Of a DNA stretch of 64,000 bases, positions 17,015 to 25,957 are shown piece by piece. Both the position numbers and the translations under genes were made by a program. The stretch is from Oribacterium sp. C9 (lineage in GTDB: Bacteria; Bacillota; Clostridia; Lachnospirales; Lachnospiraceae). How positions within the stretch are numbered: position 1 is the first letter of the stretch; each line of letters starts with the position of its first letter. The stretch is taken from NCBI RefSeq assembly GCF_002007235.1, contig NZ_MUHW01000006.1:91949-155948 (forward strand). Direction: 5' to 3'. The notes under the pieces are model-generated. The model saw only the letters and a list, made by a program, of their open reading frames with translations, did not search any database and had not been told where the DNA came from.

Positions 17015-18388
17015 ATGAAACATAAAAGACTTTTTGCCATCGCTGCGGCAGCAGTGATCAGTACAAATATATGCATGAGCGCTCTGGCTGAGGAGAATTC
17101 AGTCAGCGTCATCGTAGCTTCCGAGCCTGCCAATGCTTCTGCAGGGGCAGATTCGCAGTCAGTTTCATCAGAGCAGATCGAGACTGCGGCTATAGTTGAT
17201 TCAACCGAAACACAGGCGGCTTCCGAAACGACGACATCTCAGGTTTCGGTAAATACAGCTTCAACAGGAAGTGCGGTTAATGCCGCTTCAGAGTTTGGAC
17301 CTTCAGTGGGAGGGGCTGTTAATGTTATGAATACAACTTCTGAATTCGGACCTATGGCAGGTGGTGCCGTGGTAACATCGGCGTCATCAGGCGCAGCAGC
17401 TGATTCATCTGACAGCGGATATGGAGAGACATTGCCGCTTCCTGCAGGCTACCATTTCAACAATGTGGCTACATATACTTATGAGAACATGGTGTCTGAC
17501 TTAAGTGTACTCAAGGCAAACTATCCCGGTATGATGCTGGACAGCATCGCCACTACAGCGGATAACCGTGCCCTCTATCATGTTGTGGTTGGAAATCCTA
17601 TGGCTAAGCACAAGGTTCTGGTTCATGCGGGAATACATGCCAGAGAGTACATCACCTGTCAGGTGGTGATGAGAGAGATAGCATCACTTCTGGAGATGCA
17701 GAAGCAGGGAACTGTCTATAGCGGATGCAATGTTGCGGATCTTCTTCAGAACACCTGTATCCATTTCGTTCCTATGGTGGATCCTGACGGTATCACTCTG
17801 GTACAGGGCGGTGTGGAAGCACTTCAGACCGACGGCGCGAAGATGTCCGTAATGAGCATTGCCCAGATGGACGGCGCTCAGGACATGGGAAATTATGTGC
17901 GCACATGGAAGAACAACATTAACGGTGTAAACCTGAACCGAAACTTTGATGCCAACTGGGAAGAGACCGCTTCAAAGGTCGATCATCCGTCTTCCATGAA
18001 CTACAAGGGTTCTGCCGCGGAGTCAGAGGTGGAGTCAAAGGCATTGGCAGACCTCACCAGAGCTATCATGCCGAACAGAACCATAAGCTACCACACGCAG
18101 GGAAGAGTTATCTACTGGTATTTCGGAGACAGCGGTAACTACAAGAACGAGGGCTTCAATCTGGCTACCATCGTTCATAACAATACAAATTACAGCATTT
18201 CCAATTCCTGGGCTCCTAAGGATGCTGCGGGCTTCAAGGACTGGGCTGTTCAGAAGCTGGATATCCCTTCAGTTACCATCGAGTGCGGTCTCGGAACCTC
18301 ACCTGTGGAAGAGGAGCAGATAAACAGGATCTGGGCTGAGAACGACGGTATCCTTCCGGATATAATGATCGATCTTTTGAATAAGTGA
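17015..18388 (+). CDS. Exported M14-family zinc carboxypeptidase
   Basis: A 457-residue secreted enzyme. The signal peptide is MKHKRLFAIAAAAVISTNIC...ALA. A Ser/Ala/Thr-rich spacer (residues about 30-140) follows and holds two copies of SEFGPxxGGAV. The peptidase domain has HAGIHAREY, giving zinc ligands His208 and Glu211, with His360 (SYHTQG) as third ligand and Glu423 (TIECG) as catalytic glutamate. GVNLNRNFDANW is the substrate-binding Asn/Arg segment. All catalytic residues are intact. Likely role: trimming of dietary or cell-wall peptides outside the cell. It is monocistronic, with its own promoter and terminator. Confidence 0.92.
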   Translation: MKHKRLFAIAAAAVISTNICMSALAEENSVSVIVASEPANASAGADSQSVSSEQIETAAIVDSTETQAASETTTSQVSVNTASTGSAVNAASEFGPSVGGAVNVMNTTSEFGPMAGGAVVTSASSGAAADSSDSGYGETLPLPAGYHFNNVATYTYENMVSDLSVLKANYPGMMLDSIATTADNRALYHVVVGNPMAKHKVLVHAGIHAREYITCQVVMREIASLLEMQKQGTVYSGCNVADLLQNTCIHFVPMVDPDGITLVQGGVEALQTDGAKMSVMSIAQMDGAQDMGNYVRTWKNNINGVNLNRNFDANWEETASKVDHPSSMNYKGSAAESEVESKALADLTRAIMPNRTISYHTQGRVIYWYFGDSGNYKNEGFNLATIVHNNTNYSISNSWAPKDAAGFKDWAVQKLDIPSVTIECGLGTSPVEEEQINRIWAENDGILPDIMIDLLNK

Positions 18389-18392
18389 TCTT

Positions 18393-18439
18393 GAGAGAAG
18401 GTCCGTGGACGATTTTTCGTCCCGGGCTTTCTTTTTTTG
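18393..18439 (+). terminator. Rho-independent terminator
   Basis: A GC-rich hairpin (GTCCGTGGACG / CGTCCCGGGC) followed by CTTTCTTTTTTT, just after the carboxypeptidase gene. Confidence 0.8.
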
Positions 18440-18511
18440 GTGTTTAGTATATAATCAAAGTAATTAGATTTGTGTTTTTCGGCTGTTTTTTGAACACATG
18501 TAGGTTGAGAT

Positions 18512-20689
18512 ATGAACAGTTTAGAGTTTGAAGAGTATATAGTTAACAACGTTGAAAAGGCCATCACAAATTCCTGGATCAAGATATTTTACCAGCCGAT
18601 AATGCGCGTGAAAAGTGATAAACTTTCCGGTCTGGAAGCCCTCGCAAGGTGGGAGGATCCGGTGTATGGTCTGCTTATTCCTGATGATTTTCTGCCTGTT
18701 CTGGAGAAGCATGGGGTGGTGCACCATCTTGACAGCTTTGCAGTCATGGAAGTCTGCAAGCTCCTTCGTGAAAGACTCAATAATGATAAGGCTGTGGTGC
18801 CTATCTCCATAAATCTGTCTGAAAAGGATTTTGAATTATGCGACATTTTCGAGGTCGTTGATTCTATCGTAACCAAATATGAGATAACAAAGGAATTTAT
18901 CAATGTAGAAGTAACAGAGTCTGCGTTTGCCAGAGACTCTGAGAAGCTGCGAGAGGGTATAGAGAAGTTCCGTGATGCAGGTTATCAGCTGTGGGTGGAT
19001 GACTTCGGAAGCCGCTCTTCTTTGAATGTCCTGACGGACTATGATTTTTACGGTATCAAGATAGATGTGGATTTCATCCGTGAGTTCACGAAAAAGGCTG
19101 TGAGCATCATAAAGTCGGTCGCTTCCATGGCGAAGGGCATAGGCATCCAGACTCTGGCAGAAGGAGTCGAGACGGAAAAGGAGCTGGATTTCCTGAAGGC
19201 TATAGGATTCGAAAAGATTCAGGGCGATATCTTCGGTAAGCCGCTGCCGCTTTCACAGTGTATGGAAGAGCTGGAAAACAAGGGAGTAGTTATAGAGACT
19301 CCTAATGAAAGCGGCGTTTCAGGAGATTCATATTCCGGAGAAGTGGCTTATACGATTGAGCGTGATGAAGCAGCTGCTGAAAAGATAAGAAATCTCAATA
19401 TGAAATGGAAGCAGCTCTACGACATTTATAACGGAGTTTATCTTCTGAATCTGGATGAGGATTCTTTTGAGGTTCTTTACGGAGTCGCTGAGAACGGGGA
19501 GGCCATAAAGGGAAGTATCAAAGGCATCACCAGTGATCATGCCGACAGGTTCGTTTTTGCCGAAGACAGTAAGCATTATCTCAAGTTCTTCGAGGCTGAG
19601 ACCCTGGAACAGAAGATCAACGGGTCTGAGCGAGGTTTTATCAATGCTTACATCAGAACGAAGACCCCTCATGGCGACTACACCTGGAAGATATACCTGG
19701 CGCTGATGACGGCTCCGCAGCAGGCGCTTGTTTTCGTGCGTAATGCAGACTCAATCAAGGCCAATGCATGGTCCGAGTATTATCGTAATTATACCGATGC
19801 AGTAAGAGGAGATCTCGGTATGGAGCTTACCAAGGATCTTCTGTGGGATAACCTGAACAGGAACTCGAATCTGGGGATCTTCTGGAAGGATAAGCAGCGC
19901 CGCTTCGTTGGTGCGAACCAGAAGTTTATGGACTACTATGGATTCAAGACCCCTGCAGATTTCATCGGTAAGACTGATGAGGATATGGGCTGGCATATAG
20001 TGTCAGAGCCGTACAGGAAGGATGAGTACAGAGTCCTGAGAGAAGGTGCTGTTACGAGAAGAGTGCAGGGACACTGTATCGCCCATGGAAGTATCAGAGA
20101 TATACTTGCCTCCAAGATGCCTGTTTATGACAACGGACGAATCATAGGACTGGTAGGATATTTTGAGGATATAACCGAGACAGAGCAGGACAGAGCGAGA
20201 AAGGTGGATCTTCAGGAAACCGATAATCTTACCGGTCTACTCAATATTCGCGGTATGATGACTGCCACTGCAACATACAAGGATGAATATGAGAGAAGGG
20301 GTACGGATTTCGTAGAGGTATTTTTCTCTCTGGATAATTTTGAGGAACTCAAGAACCTGCACGGTCACGCCTTCGGAGATGAGATTTTGTATGCCTGCGG
20401 CAAGAAGCTGGCGAACGGTTTCGGCACCACAGCTACACTTGTGCGTTATTCTGGAGATGATTTCATGGCATTCACGCAGTTCATGAATCCTAGGGAAGTG
20501 GATGCCTTTGCAGCAAAGGTAAGGAGACTCGTATCCGAGATCCACAACGTAAACGGATATAACTGTACGCTTTATCCGTCACTGGGAGTGGTAAAGTATT
20601 CAGAGATAAAGGATATAAACAAGATGCACGATATCGGACATATGCGTATGCAGGAAGAAAGAGAAATGCATAAACGAAATATGAGTTGA
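18512..20689 (+). CDS. EAL - PAS - degenerate GGDEF signalling protein
   Basis: A 725-residue cytosolic protein. Residues 1-255 are an EAL domain with Glu42-Ala-Leu, VEVTES, the DDFGSRSS metal-binding pair, and EGVETEKELDFLKAIGF. Key acidic residues are present, so c-di-GMP phosphodiesterase activity is possible. Residues about 280-420 and 430-560 look like PAS-type sensor domains (the second has FWKDKQRRFVGANQKFMDYYG). The C-terminal GGDEF domain has SGDDF (647-651) in place of GGDEF, so cyclase activity is doubtful. The EAL-first order is less common than GGDEF-EAL. No membrane segment is seen. Confidence 0.88.
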   Translation: MNSLEFEEYIVNNVEKAITNSWIKIFYQPIMRVKSDKLSGLEALARWEDPVYGLLIPDDFLPVLEKHGVVHHLDSFAVMEVCKLLRERLNNDKAVVPISINLSEKDFELCDIFEVVDSIVTKYEITKEFINVEVTESAFARDSEKLREGIEKFRDAGYQLWVDDFGSRSSLNVLTDYDFYGIKIDVDFIREFTKKAVSIIKSVASMAKGIGIQTLAEGVETEKELDFLKAIGFEKIQGDIFGKPLPLSQCMEELENKGVVIETPNESGVSGDSYSGEVAYTIERDEAAAEKIRNLNMKWKQLYDIYNGVYLLNLDEDSFEVLYGVAENGEAIKGSIKGITSDHADRFVFAEDSKHYLKFFEAETLEQKINGSERGFINAYIRTKTPHGDYTWKIYLALMTAPQQALVFVRNADSIKANAWSEYYRNYTDAVRGDLGMELTKDLLWDNLNRNSNLGIFWKDKQRRFVGANQKFMDYYGFKTPADFIGKTDEDMGWHIVSEPYRKDEYRVLREGAVTRRVQGHCIAHGSIRDILASKMPVYDNGRIIGLVGYFEDITETEQDRARKVDLQETDNLTGLLNIRGMMTATATYKDEYERRGTDFVEVFFSLDNFEELKNLHGHAFGDEILYACGKKLANGFGTTATLVRYSGDDFMAFTQFMNPREVDAFAAKVRRLVSEIHNVNGYNCTLYPSLGVVKYSEIKDINKMHDIGHMRMQEEREMHKRNMS

Positions 20690-20758
20690 TATATCTTGCG
20701 CTTATATCAGAAAAGTTGTAAAATCTAGGAAATTTACGATGAAATATTAAAGTATAAC

Positions 20759-20804
20759 GCCAGATCGACTGAGCGGTTTGTTTCAGCGATCTGGCTTTAG
20801 TTTT
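20759..20804 (+). terminator. Hairpin with T-rich tail between the EAL gene and glnS
   Basis: GCCAGATCG (20759-20767) pairs exactly with CGATCTGGC (20787-20795), continued inward by CTGA/TCAG, then TTTAGTTTT. It is probably the terminator of the EAL gene, though it sits close enough to glnS to act as an attenuator. Confidence 0.55.
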
Positions 20805-20817
20805 GAGGAGGACTTAT

Positions 20818-22524
20818 ATGTCTGAGGAAATTAGAAACGAAAATGGAGAACTTGAGGCAAAGCCACAGGAATCCAAGCATTTTATCGAGCGAGAGATAGA
20901 CAAGGATCTTGCAGAGGGCGTTTACGATCACGTGCAGACAAGATTCCCTCCGGAGCCTAACGGATATCTTCATATCGGTCATGCCAAGTCCATCATCCTG
21001 AATTCAGGACTTGCAAAGGAGTACGGCGGAAAGTTCAACCTTCGTTTTGACGATACAAATCCGATGAAGGAAAAGACAGAGTTCGTAGATGCCATAAAGA
21101 GAGATGTAGAGTGGCTCGGCGCAGAGTTCGAGAACAGAGTATACTTTGCATCAGATTACTTTGACATCATGTATGAGAAGGCAGAGCTTCTTATAAATAA
21201 GGGACTTGCTTTCGTTGATGATCTTACAGCAGAGCAGATCACAGAGTTCAGAGGTGATTTCACTACACCGGGTAAGGAGTCTCCTAACCGTAACAGAAGT
21301 ATCGAAGAGAACCTTCAGCTTTTCCGCGACATGAAGGCAGGAAAGTATGAGGACGGAACTCTGACACTTCGTGCGAAGATCGATATGGCTTCTCCTAACC
21401 TCAACATGAGAGATCCGATCATCTACCGTGTAGCTCACATGCATCATCACAACACAGGTGACAAGTGGTGCATCTATCCTATGTATGATTTCGCACATCC
21501 TATCGAGGATGCTGTCGAGGGTATCACACATTCCATCTGTACTCTTGAGTTTGAGGATCACAGACCTCTCTATGACTGGGTAGTTCAGCATTGTGATTTT
21601 GAGAATCCTCCAAGACAGATCGAGTTCGCGAAGCTTTACCTCACAAACGTTGTAACAGGTAAGAGATATATCAAGAAACTGGTTGAGGACGGTGTAGTAG
21701 ACGGATGGGACGATCCTCGTCTCGTAACTATCGCAGCCCTCAGAAGACGTGGATATACACCTGCATCTATCCGCATGTTTGTTGAGCTTTCAGGTATTTC
21801 GAAGGCAAATTCAAGCTCTGATTACTCACTTCTTGAGTACTGCATCAGAGAGGATCTGAAGCTTAAGGATAAGCGTATGATGGCTGTTATCGATCCTATC
21901 AAGCTCGTTATCGATAACTATCCGGAAGGTCAGACAGAGATGCTCACAGTTCCTAACAACCTTGAGAACGAGGAGCTGGGAAGCCGTGAGGTTCCTTTCT
22001 CCAGAGAGCTTTACATCGAGAGAGATGATTTCATGATCGAGCCTCCTAAGAAGTATAAGAGACTTTACGTAGGTAATGAGGTTCGTCTCATGTCTGCATA
22101 TTTTGTAAAGGCTGAGTCCTATGAGACTGATGCTGATGGCAATGTTACTGTTGTTCATTGTACTTATGACCCTGAGACCAAGTCAGGTTCAGGATTTGAG
22201 GGACGTAAGGTAAAGGGAACCATTCATTGGGTCAATGCTCCTACCGCAGGTCAGGTGACAGTACGTCTCTATGAGCAGCTTATAGACGAAGAGAAGGGCA
22301 AGCTCAACGACGACGGAACACTGAACTTCAACCCTAACTCACTTACTACAGTTACGAACTGCATGGTTGAGCCTGAGCTTATGGATGTAAAGCCATATGA
22401 CAGCTTCCAGTTTGTACGTAACGGTTTCTTCTGCGTGGACAGCAAGGATTCCACAGAGGGACATCCTGTATATAACAGAGTTGTAGGTCTGAAGTCTTCT
22501 TTCAAGCTTCCGACACAGAACTGA
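20818..22524 (+). CDS. glnS: Glutaminyl-tRNA synthetase
   Basis: A 568-residue class Ic tRNA synthetase from the ATG at 20818, which has GAGGAGG upstream. [16 protein letters not shown] contains the HIGH motif, and LRFDDTNP and [14 protein letters not shown] are GlnRS signatures. The KMSKS-equivalent region is around LSGISKAN. The anticodon-binding domain fills the last 220 residues. It lacks the YqeY extension seen in some clostridial versions. Many Firmicutes make Gln-tRNA only by amidation, so a GlnS marks a lineage that gained the direct route. Confidence 0.96.
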   Translation: MSEEIRNENGELEAKPQESKHFIEREIDKDLAEGVYDHVQTRFPPEPNGYLHIGHAKSIILNSGLAKEYGGKFNLRFDDTNPMKEKTEFVDAIKRDVEWLGAEFENRVYFASDYFDIMYEKAELLINKGLAFVDDLTAEQITEFRGDFTTPGKESPNRNRSIEENLQLFRDMKAGKYEDGTLTLRAKIDMASPNLNMRDPIIYRVAHMHHHNTGDKWCIYPMYDFAHPIEDAVEGITHSICTLEFEDHRPLYDWVVQHCDFENPPRQIEFAKLYLTNVVTGKRYIKKLVEDGVVDGWDDPRLVTIAALRRRGYTPASIRMFVELSGISKANSSSDYSLLEYCIREDLKLKDKRMMAVIDPIKLVIDNYPEGQTEMLTVPNNLENEELGSREVPFSRELYIERDDFMIEPPKKYKRLYVGNEVRLMSAYFVKAESYETDADGNVTVVHCTYDPETKSGSGFEGRKVKGTIHWVNAPTAGQVTVRLYEQLIDEEKGKLNDDGTLNFNPNSLTTVTNCMVEPELMDVKPYDSFQFVRNGFFCVDSKDSTEGHPVYNRVVGLKSSFKLPTQN

Positions 22525-22636
22525 TCTGAGGAAACACGGATATAATCATTATTTTCTCAGAGCCGCCGGCGGATGGCACGGATTTTCAAAGGAAATCTTG
22601 TCCGGCATAAGTATTAAACAAGAAAAATATCAATAG

Positions 22637-22676
22637 AAAAGGTGATCACCTCGATTTCAGAGGTGGTCACCTTTTT
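22637..22676. terminator. Bidirectional terminator between convergent glnS and the ABC operon
   Basis: AAAAGGTGATCACCTC / GAGGTGGTCACCTTTTT forms a near-perfect stem with T-runs on both strands, placed between converging genes. Confidence 0.9.
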
Positions 22677-22743
22677 AGATGCTCGAAGCCAGACTGGTTT
22701 AAAATGATGAAACAGATGGCTTCATTGCATATGAAGTCTGTTT

Positions 22744-23577
22744 TTATACAGCTATATCTGTTGGCACATCACTGTGGAGAGGATCAGGATCCTTCCTGAC
22801 AAGCTCCATGGGAACTATACCCTTGAAGTTTCTTCCGTGACAGTGAGCTTCTGTGATATAAGCCTCGACACCGAAGAAATCCCGGATGTTGTTTTCTGTG
22901 ATAACATCAGGAGTATCCCCGAAAATATAGCTGTTTTTCCCGAGAAGCAGAGTTTTGTCCGCACATCTCAGTGCGTGGTCCGGATAATGGGTATTGATTA
23001 TGATGGAAAGGTTGTTCCGAGAAAGAGCCTCTATGGTTTCCAGAACGATCATCTGATTTTTCATATCGAGACCGGTTTCCGGTTCGTCCATTATGAGGAG
23101 TTCGGGCTCCTTGATGAGAGCTCTGGCGATAAGCACCATCTGGAGCTGACCTCCGCTCAGGGTATTGCAGGACTGTTCTGCCAGATCGGATATGCCGAAC
23201 TGCTCAAGAAGCCTATATGCTTTTTCGTAGTCGGACTTTGTTGGAGTCATTCCGATGCCTATATTCTGAGAAAGCCCCATGACAACCATATCGAGAGCGC
23301 TGTATCCGAATACGAGCTTTCTTGCCTGAGGGACATAGCTTATATAGTTCCACATTTCTCTTTCCTTCATTCGGGAGACGGGGATGTCCTGTATGGTTAC
23401 ATCACCATCTTTTAAAGTGAGAAAATGCATGAGACAGCGGAGCAGTGTGGTCTTTCCTGCGCCGTTTGGTCCAAGTATGGCGAGAGTTGAGCCCTTCGGT
23501 ACATCGAAGGAGAGATCTTCAAAAAGCATGGGACCATGTTTTTTATAGGAAAAACTGATATTTCTGGCTTTAAGCAT
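22744..23577 (-). CDS. FecE/BtuD-type ABC transporter ATP-binding protein
   Basis: A 277-residue ATPase from the ATG at 23577, which has AGGAGG 8 bp upstream; the in-frame GTG three codons earlier lies inside that ribosome site. Walker A is GPNGAGKTT, the signature is LSGGQ and Walker B is LLIMDEPETGLD. It belongs to the iron-siderophore/cobalamin importer class. The C-terminal 40 residues (CHGRNFKG onward) extend past the usual end. It overlaps the permease gene by 8 bp. It is last in the nitrogenase-like operon. Confidence 0.92.
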   Translation of the reverse strand: MLKARNISFSYKKHGPMLFEDLSFDVPKGSTLAILGPNGAGKTTLLRCLMHFLTLKDGDVTIQDIPVSRMKEREMWNYISYVPQARKLVFGYSALDMVVMGLSQNIGIGMTPTKSDYEKAYRLLEQFGISDLAEQSCNTLSGGQLQMVLIARALIKEPELLIMDEPETGLDMKNQMIVLETIEALSRNNLSIIINTHYPDHALRCADKTLLLGKNSYIFGDTPDVITENNIRDFFGVEAYITEAHCHGRNFKGIVPMELVRKDPDPLHSDVPTDIAV

Positions 23578-24574
23578 TCCAGGCACCTCCTGTTCTGCGG
23601 AGCATAAGTGCGAAAATAGGAGCTCCGACCAGTGCTGTAAGTATGGAAAGCGGAATTTCCGCTGCAGTGAGACTCCGGGCGCAGGTGTCTATGATGATCA
23701 TGTAGGTGGCGCCTGTCAGTATGCTCAAGGGCAGGAGCTGCCTGTGATCATTGCCAGCCAGCATACGTGTGAGATGTGGTATGGCAAGTCCGACGAAGGA
23801 AATGACTCCGCACATGGACACCACTGTGGCGGCTATAACTGTGGTTGCGATAACTACCAGAAGTCTCGTTTGTTTCAGGTTTATACCAAGTGACTTAGCT
23901 TCATCCTCTGAAAGGGAGATGACATTGAGCCTCCATCGTATGAGCCACAGAAGAAGCACTGCAGTGCCGATGAGAGGGAGGGCATAGAGCACATTGGACA
24001 TGGATGAGCCTGCCATGCTTCCCATGAGCCAGTATGTGATGGATGGAAGCTTCTGCTCGGGGTCGGCTATATACTTTATGAAGGATGTCAATGCTTCAAA
24101 AACCGATCCTACGATGATGCCTGAAAGGACCAGCATCAGAGTGCTGTTTGTGTCCTTTTTTCTGCTGATGATGTAGGTGAGGCACATTCCTACGAAGCCG
24201 AATATCATGGAGAAGGTCTCCACATAGGCGAAGTGGGAGAACAGCAGTATACCTAAAGCTGCGCCGAAACCGGCACTATAGGAGACACCCAGAACGTGGG
24301 TGCTCACCAGAGGGTTGCCGAACATGGCCTGCAGAGCAACACCGGATACTGAAAGTCCGGCACCTGTGATGAAGGCAATGATGACTCTCGGGATGCGGAC
24401 ACCCCACATGAGAGTTTTCAGCATGGGGTCATTTTCCCTTCCGGAAATAAGATATATGATGACATCTCCTGCGGATATGGTGTATCTTCCGATGCACAAA
24501 GCTGCAATTATCACTATAAGTGTGATAATTGCAGCCATACAGAAGATAAGCCTAAAACGTTTATCTCTGTTCAT
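23570..24574 (-). CDS. FecCD/BtuC-type ABC transporter permease
   Basis: A 334-residue permease with about ten membrane helices. GAGLSVSGVALQAMFGNPLVSTHVLGVSYSAGFGAALG and SMCGVISFVGLAIPHLTRMLAGNDHRQLLPLS are the typical FecCD motifs, the latter including the coupling region to the ATPase. The start is 5 bp after the binding-protein stop. Importers of this class bring in ferric siderophores, haem or corrinoids. The link with nitrogenase-like genes suggests a metal chelate or tetrapyrrole substrate (inference). Confidence 0.94.
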   Translation of the reverse strand: MNRDKRFRLIFCMAAIITLIVIIAALCIGRYTISAGDVIIYLISGRENDPMLKTLMWGVRIPRVIIAFITGAGLSVSGVALQAMFGNPLVSTHVLGVSYSAGFGAALGILLFSHFAYVETFSMIFGFVGMCLTYIISRKKDTNSTLMLVLSGIIVGSVFEALTSFIKYIADPEQKLPSITYWLMGSMAGSSMSNVLYALPLIGTAVLLLWLIRWRLNVISLSEDEAKSLGINLKQTRLLVVIATTVIAATVVSMCGVISFVGLAIPHLTRMLAGNDHRQLLPLSILTGATYMIIIDTCARSLTAAEIPLSILTALVGAPIFALMLRRTGGAWNA

Positions 24575-24579
24575 GCCTA

Positions 24580-25815
24580 TTACTTACCCGATCTTGTGGC
24601 GTTCCAGCTTGTTCCCTTGGCAGCCTCAGGTGATGCATCAAGTATGCCCTGAGCCTGTTCGTCAGTTACATCGTAATCATAGAACTCTTTGTAATACTTC
24701 TTTATCTCGTCGATCATGTCATAGTCGAAGAGCTCAGGATGAAGAGTCTTTGCCATCCACTTAACCATGAGAGGAGTGTCTCCGCATGGAACATACCAGC
24801 GGTAAACACCAAGAGGCTCCTTGTAGACCTTGCCGTTCTTTACTGCAGAAACCTGTGACCAGTCCTGTCCCTCGATACTGTTGTTGTAGAGATCATCAGG
24901 CATGGTCTCTGTAAATGTGGTCAGGATAATGATGTCAGGATCCCACTCATAGATCTGCTCCATGTTTACGTCACCGAAATTCTCGATCTCCTTAGCAACA
25001 TTGTTGCCGCCGGCTGCATCGATCCAGAAGCCGCCGTAGAAGCCTGAACCGGATGCAGAGATCTGCTCTTTGCTGTGATTATAAAGGTAGAGTACCTTTG
25101 GCTTTTCCTTATCAGAGAGAGTTGAAACCTTTTCATCTACCTCCTTGAGAGCCTCATTTGCATAATCGATTACCTTGTCAGTGTTTCCTGTTGTTCCGAA
25201 AAGCTGACCCATGATGCCTACCCATGTTTTCAGTGTATCCACAACATTGCCGCCTTTTTCGCCAAAGACGCCGACAGCCGGGATGTTCACTGATTTTAAT
25301 GCTTCATACTGGTTTTCATATTCTCCCCAGTAGATGACTACGTCAGGATCGATCTTCAGAAGTTCCTCGACATTTATGTCCTGACCTTCCACGAAGTTAT
25401 CTGCGATTCCAACGAGGTCCGGGTACATGGAACCCATGATGCTGTTCGCTATGGCACTTGTTGAGCCCGGATGTATTCCCTTCAGATTCTCTATAGGCGC
25501 ACCTGTCAGGGCGTAAATGCTGGGAAGCGGAAGAGCTGTGAGAACAACGCTGTCCGGATCCTTGGGAACAGTTACCTCTCTGCCGTTCATGTCTGTAACG
25601 GTAATAGTATCTGCGGAATCAGCAGCAGTGTCTTTTACATCAGCTGAACTTTCATCAGATGGTTTCTCTGATGCAGCTTCCGAAGAGGCAGCCTCACCTG
25701 TTTCTGTTGCAGAAGATGTGGAGCCGGCCTCAGGAACTTCGTTGGAGGCATTGCCGCATCCTGTGAGTGCCAGCATGCCGGCGAGAGCAAGGGTTAAATA
25801 AAGATTTTTTTTCAT
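24580..25815 (-). CDS. FecB/BtuF-type substrate-binding lipoprotein
   Basis: A 411-residue lipoprotein from the ATG at 25815 (AAGGAGA upstream). LALAGMLALTGCGNAS is a lipoprotein signal with its Cys. A Ser/Glu/Ala-rich linker follows, then TITVTDMNGREVTVPKDPDSVV, the standard start of the periplasmic-binding-protein-2 fold, and LLKIDPDVVIYWGEYENQY. It should deliver a chelate to the adjacent permease. The C-terminus includes YYKEFYDYDVTDEQAQGIL, common in corrinoid/iron-chelate binders. It is separated from the upstream nitrogenase-like gene by a 142-bp gap with a hairpin. Confidence 0.9.
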   Translation of the reverse strand: MKKNLYLTLALAGMLALTGCGNASNEVPEAGSTSSATETGEAASSEAASEKPSDESSADVKDTAADSADTITVTDMNGREVTVPKDPDSVVLTALPLPSIYALTGAPIENLKGIHPGSTSAIANSIMGSMYPDLVGIADNFVEGQDINVEELLKIDPDVVIYWGEYENQYEALKSVNIPAVGVFGEKGGNVVDTLKTWVGIMGQLFGTTGNTDKVIDYANEALKEVDEKVSTLSDKEKPKVLYLYNHSKEQISASGSGFYGGFWIDAAGGNNVAKEIENFGDVNMEQIYEWDPDIIILTTFTETMPDDLYNNSIEGQDWSQVSAVKNGKVYKEPLGVYRWYVPCGDTPLMVKWMAKTLHPELFDYDMIDEIKKYYKEFYDYDVTDEQAQGILDASPEAAKGTSWNATRSGK

Positions 25816-25898
25816 TGTTTTCTCCTTATAACTTGTATGGTTTTGAATCGAAGGTTTAAGTCGATTCTTAAATACCTGCTTGAATGTTCGATACACTT

Positions 25899-25932
25899 AG
25901 TCCATTCAGGGATTTATGACCCTGAATGGACT
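25899..25932. other. Hairpin inside the operon between the NifD/K-like gene and the lipoprotein gene
   Basis: AGTCCATTCAGGG and CCCTGAATGGACT form a perfect 13-bp stem with an 8-nt loop. The T-run (TTTTT) follows only on the plus strand, opposite to transcription. On the minus strand there is no U-tract, so it is unlikely to be a full terminator for the operon. It may set processing or stability of the downstream importer message. Confidence 0.55.
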
Positions 25933-25957
25933 TTTTCTGTGATTCAGTAAGCCGGTC

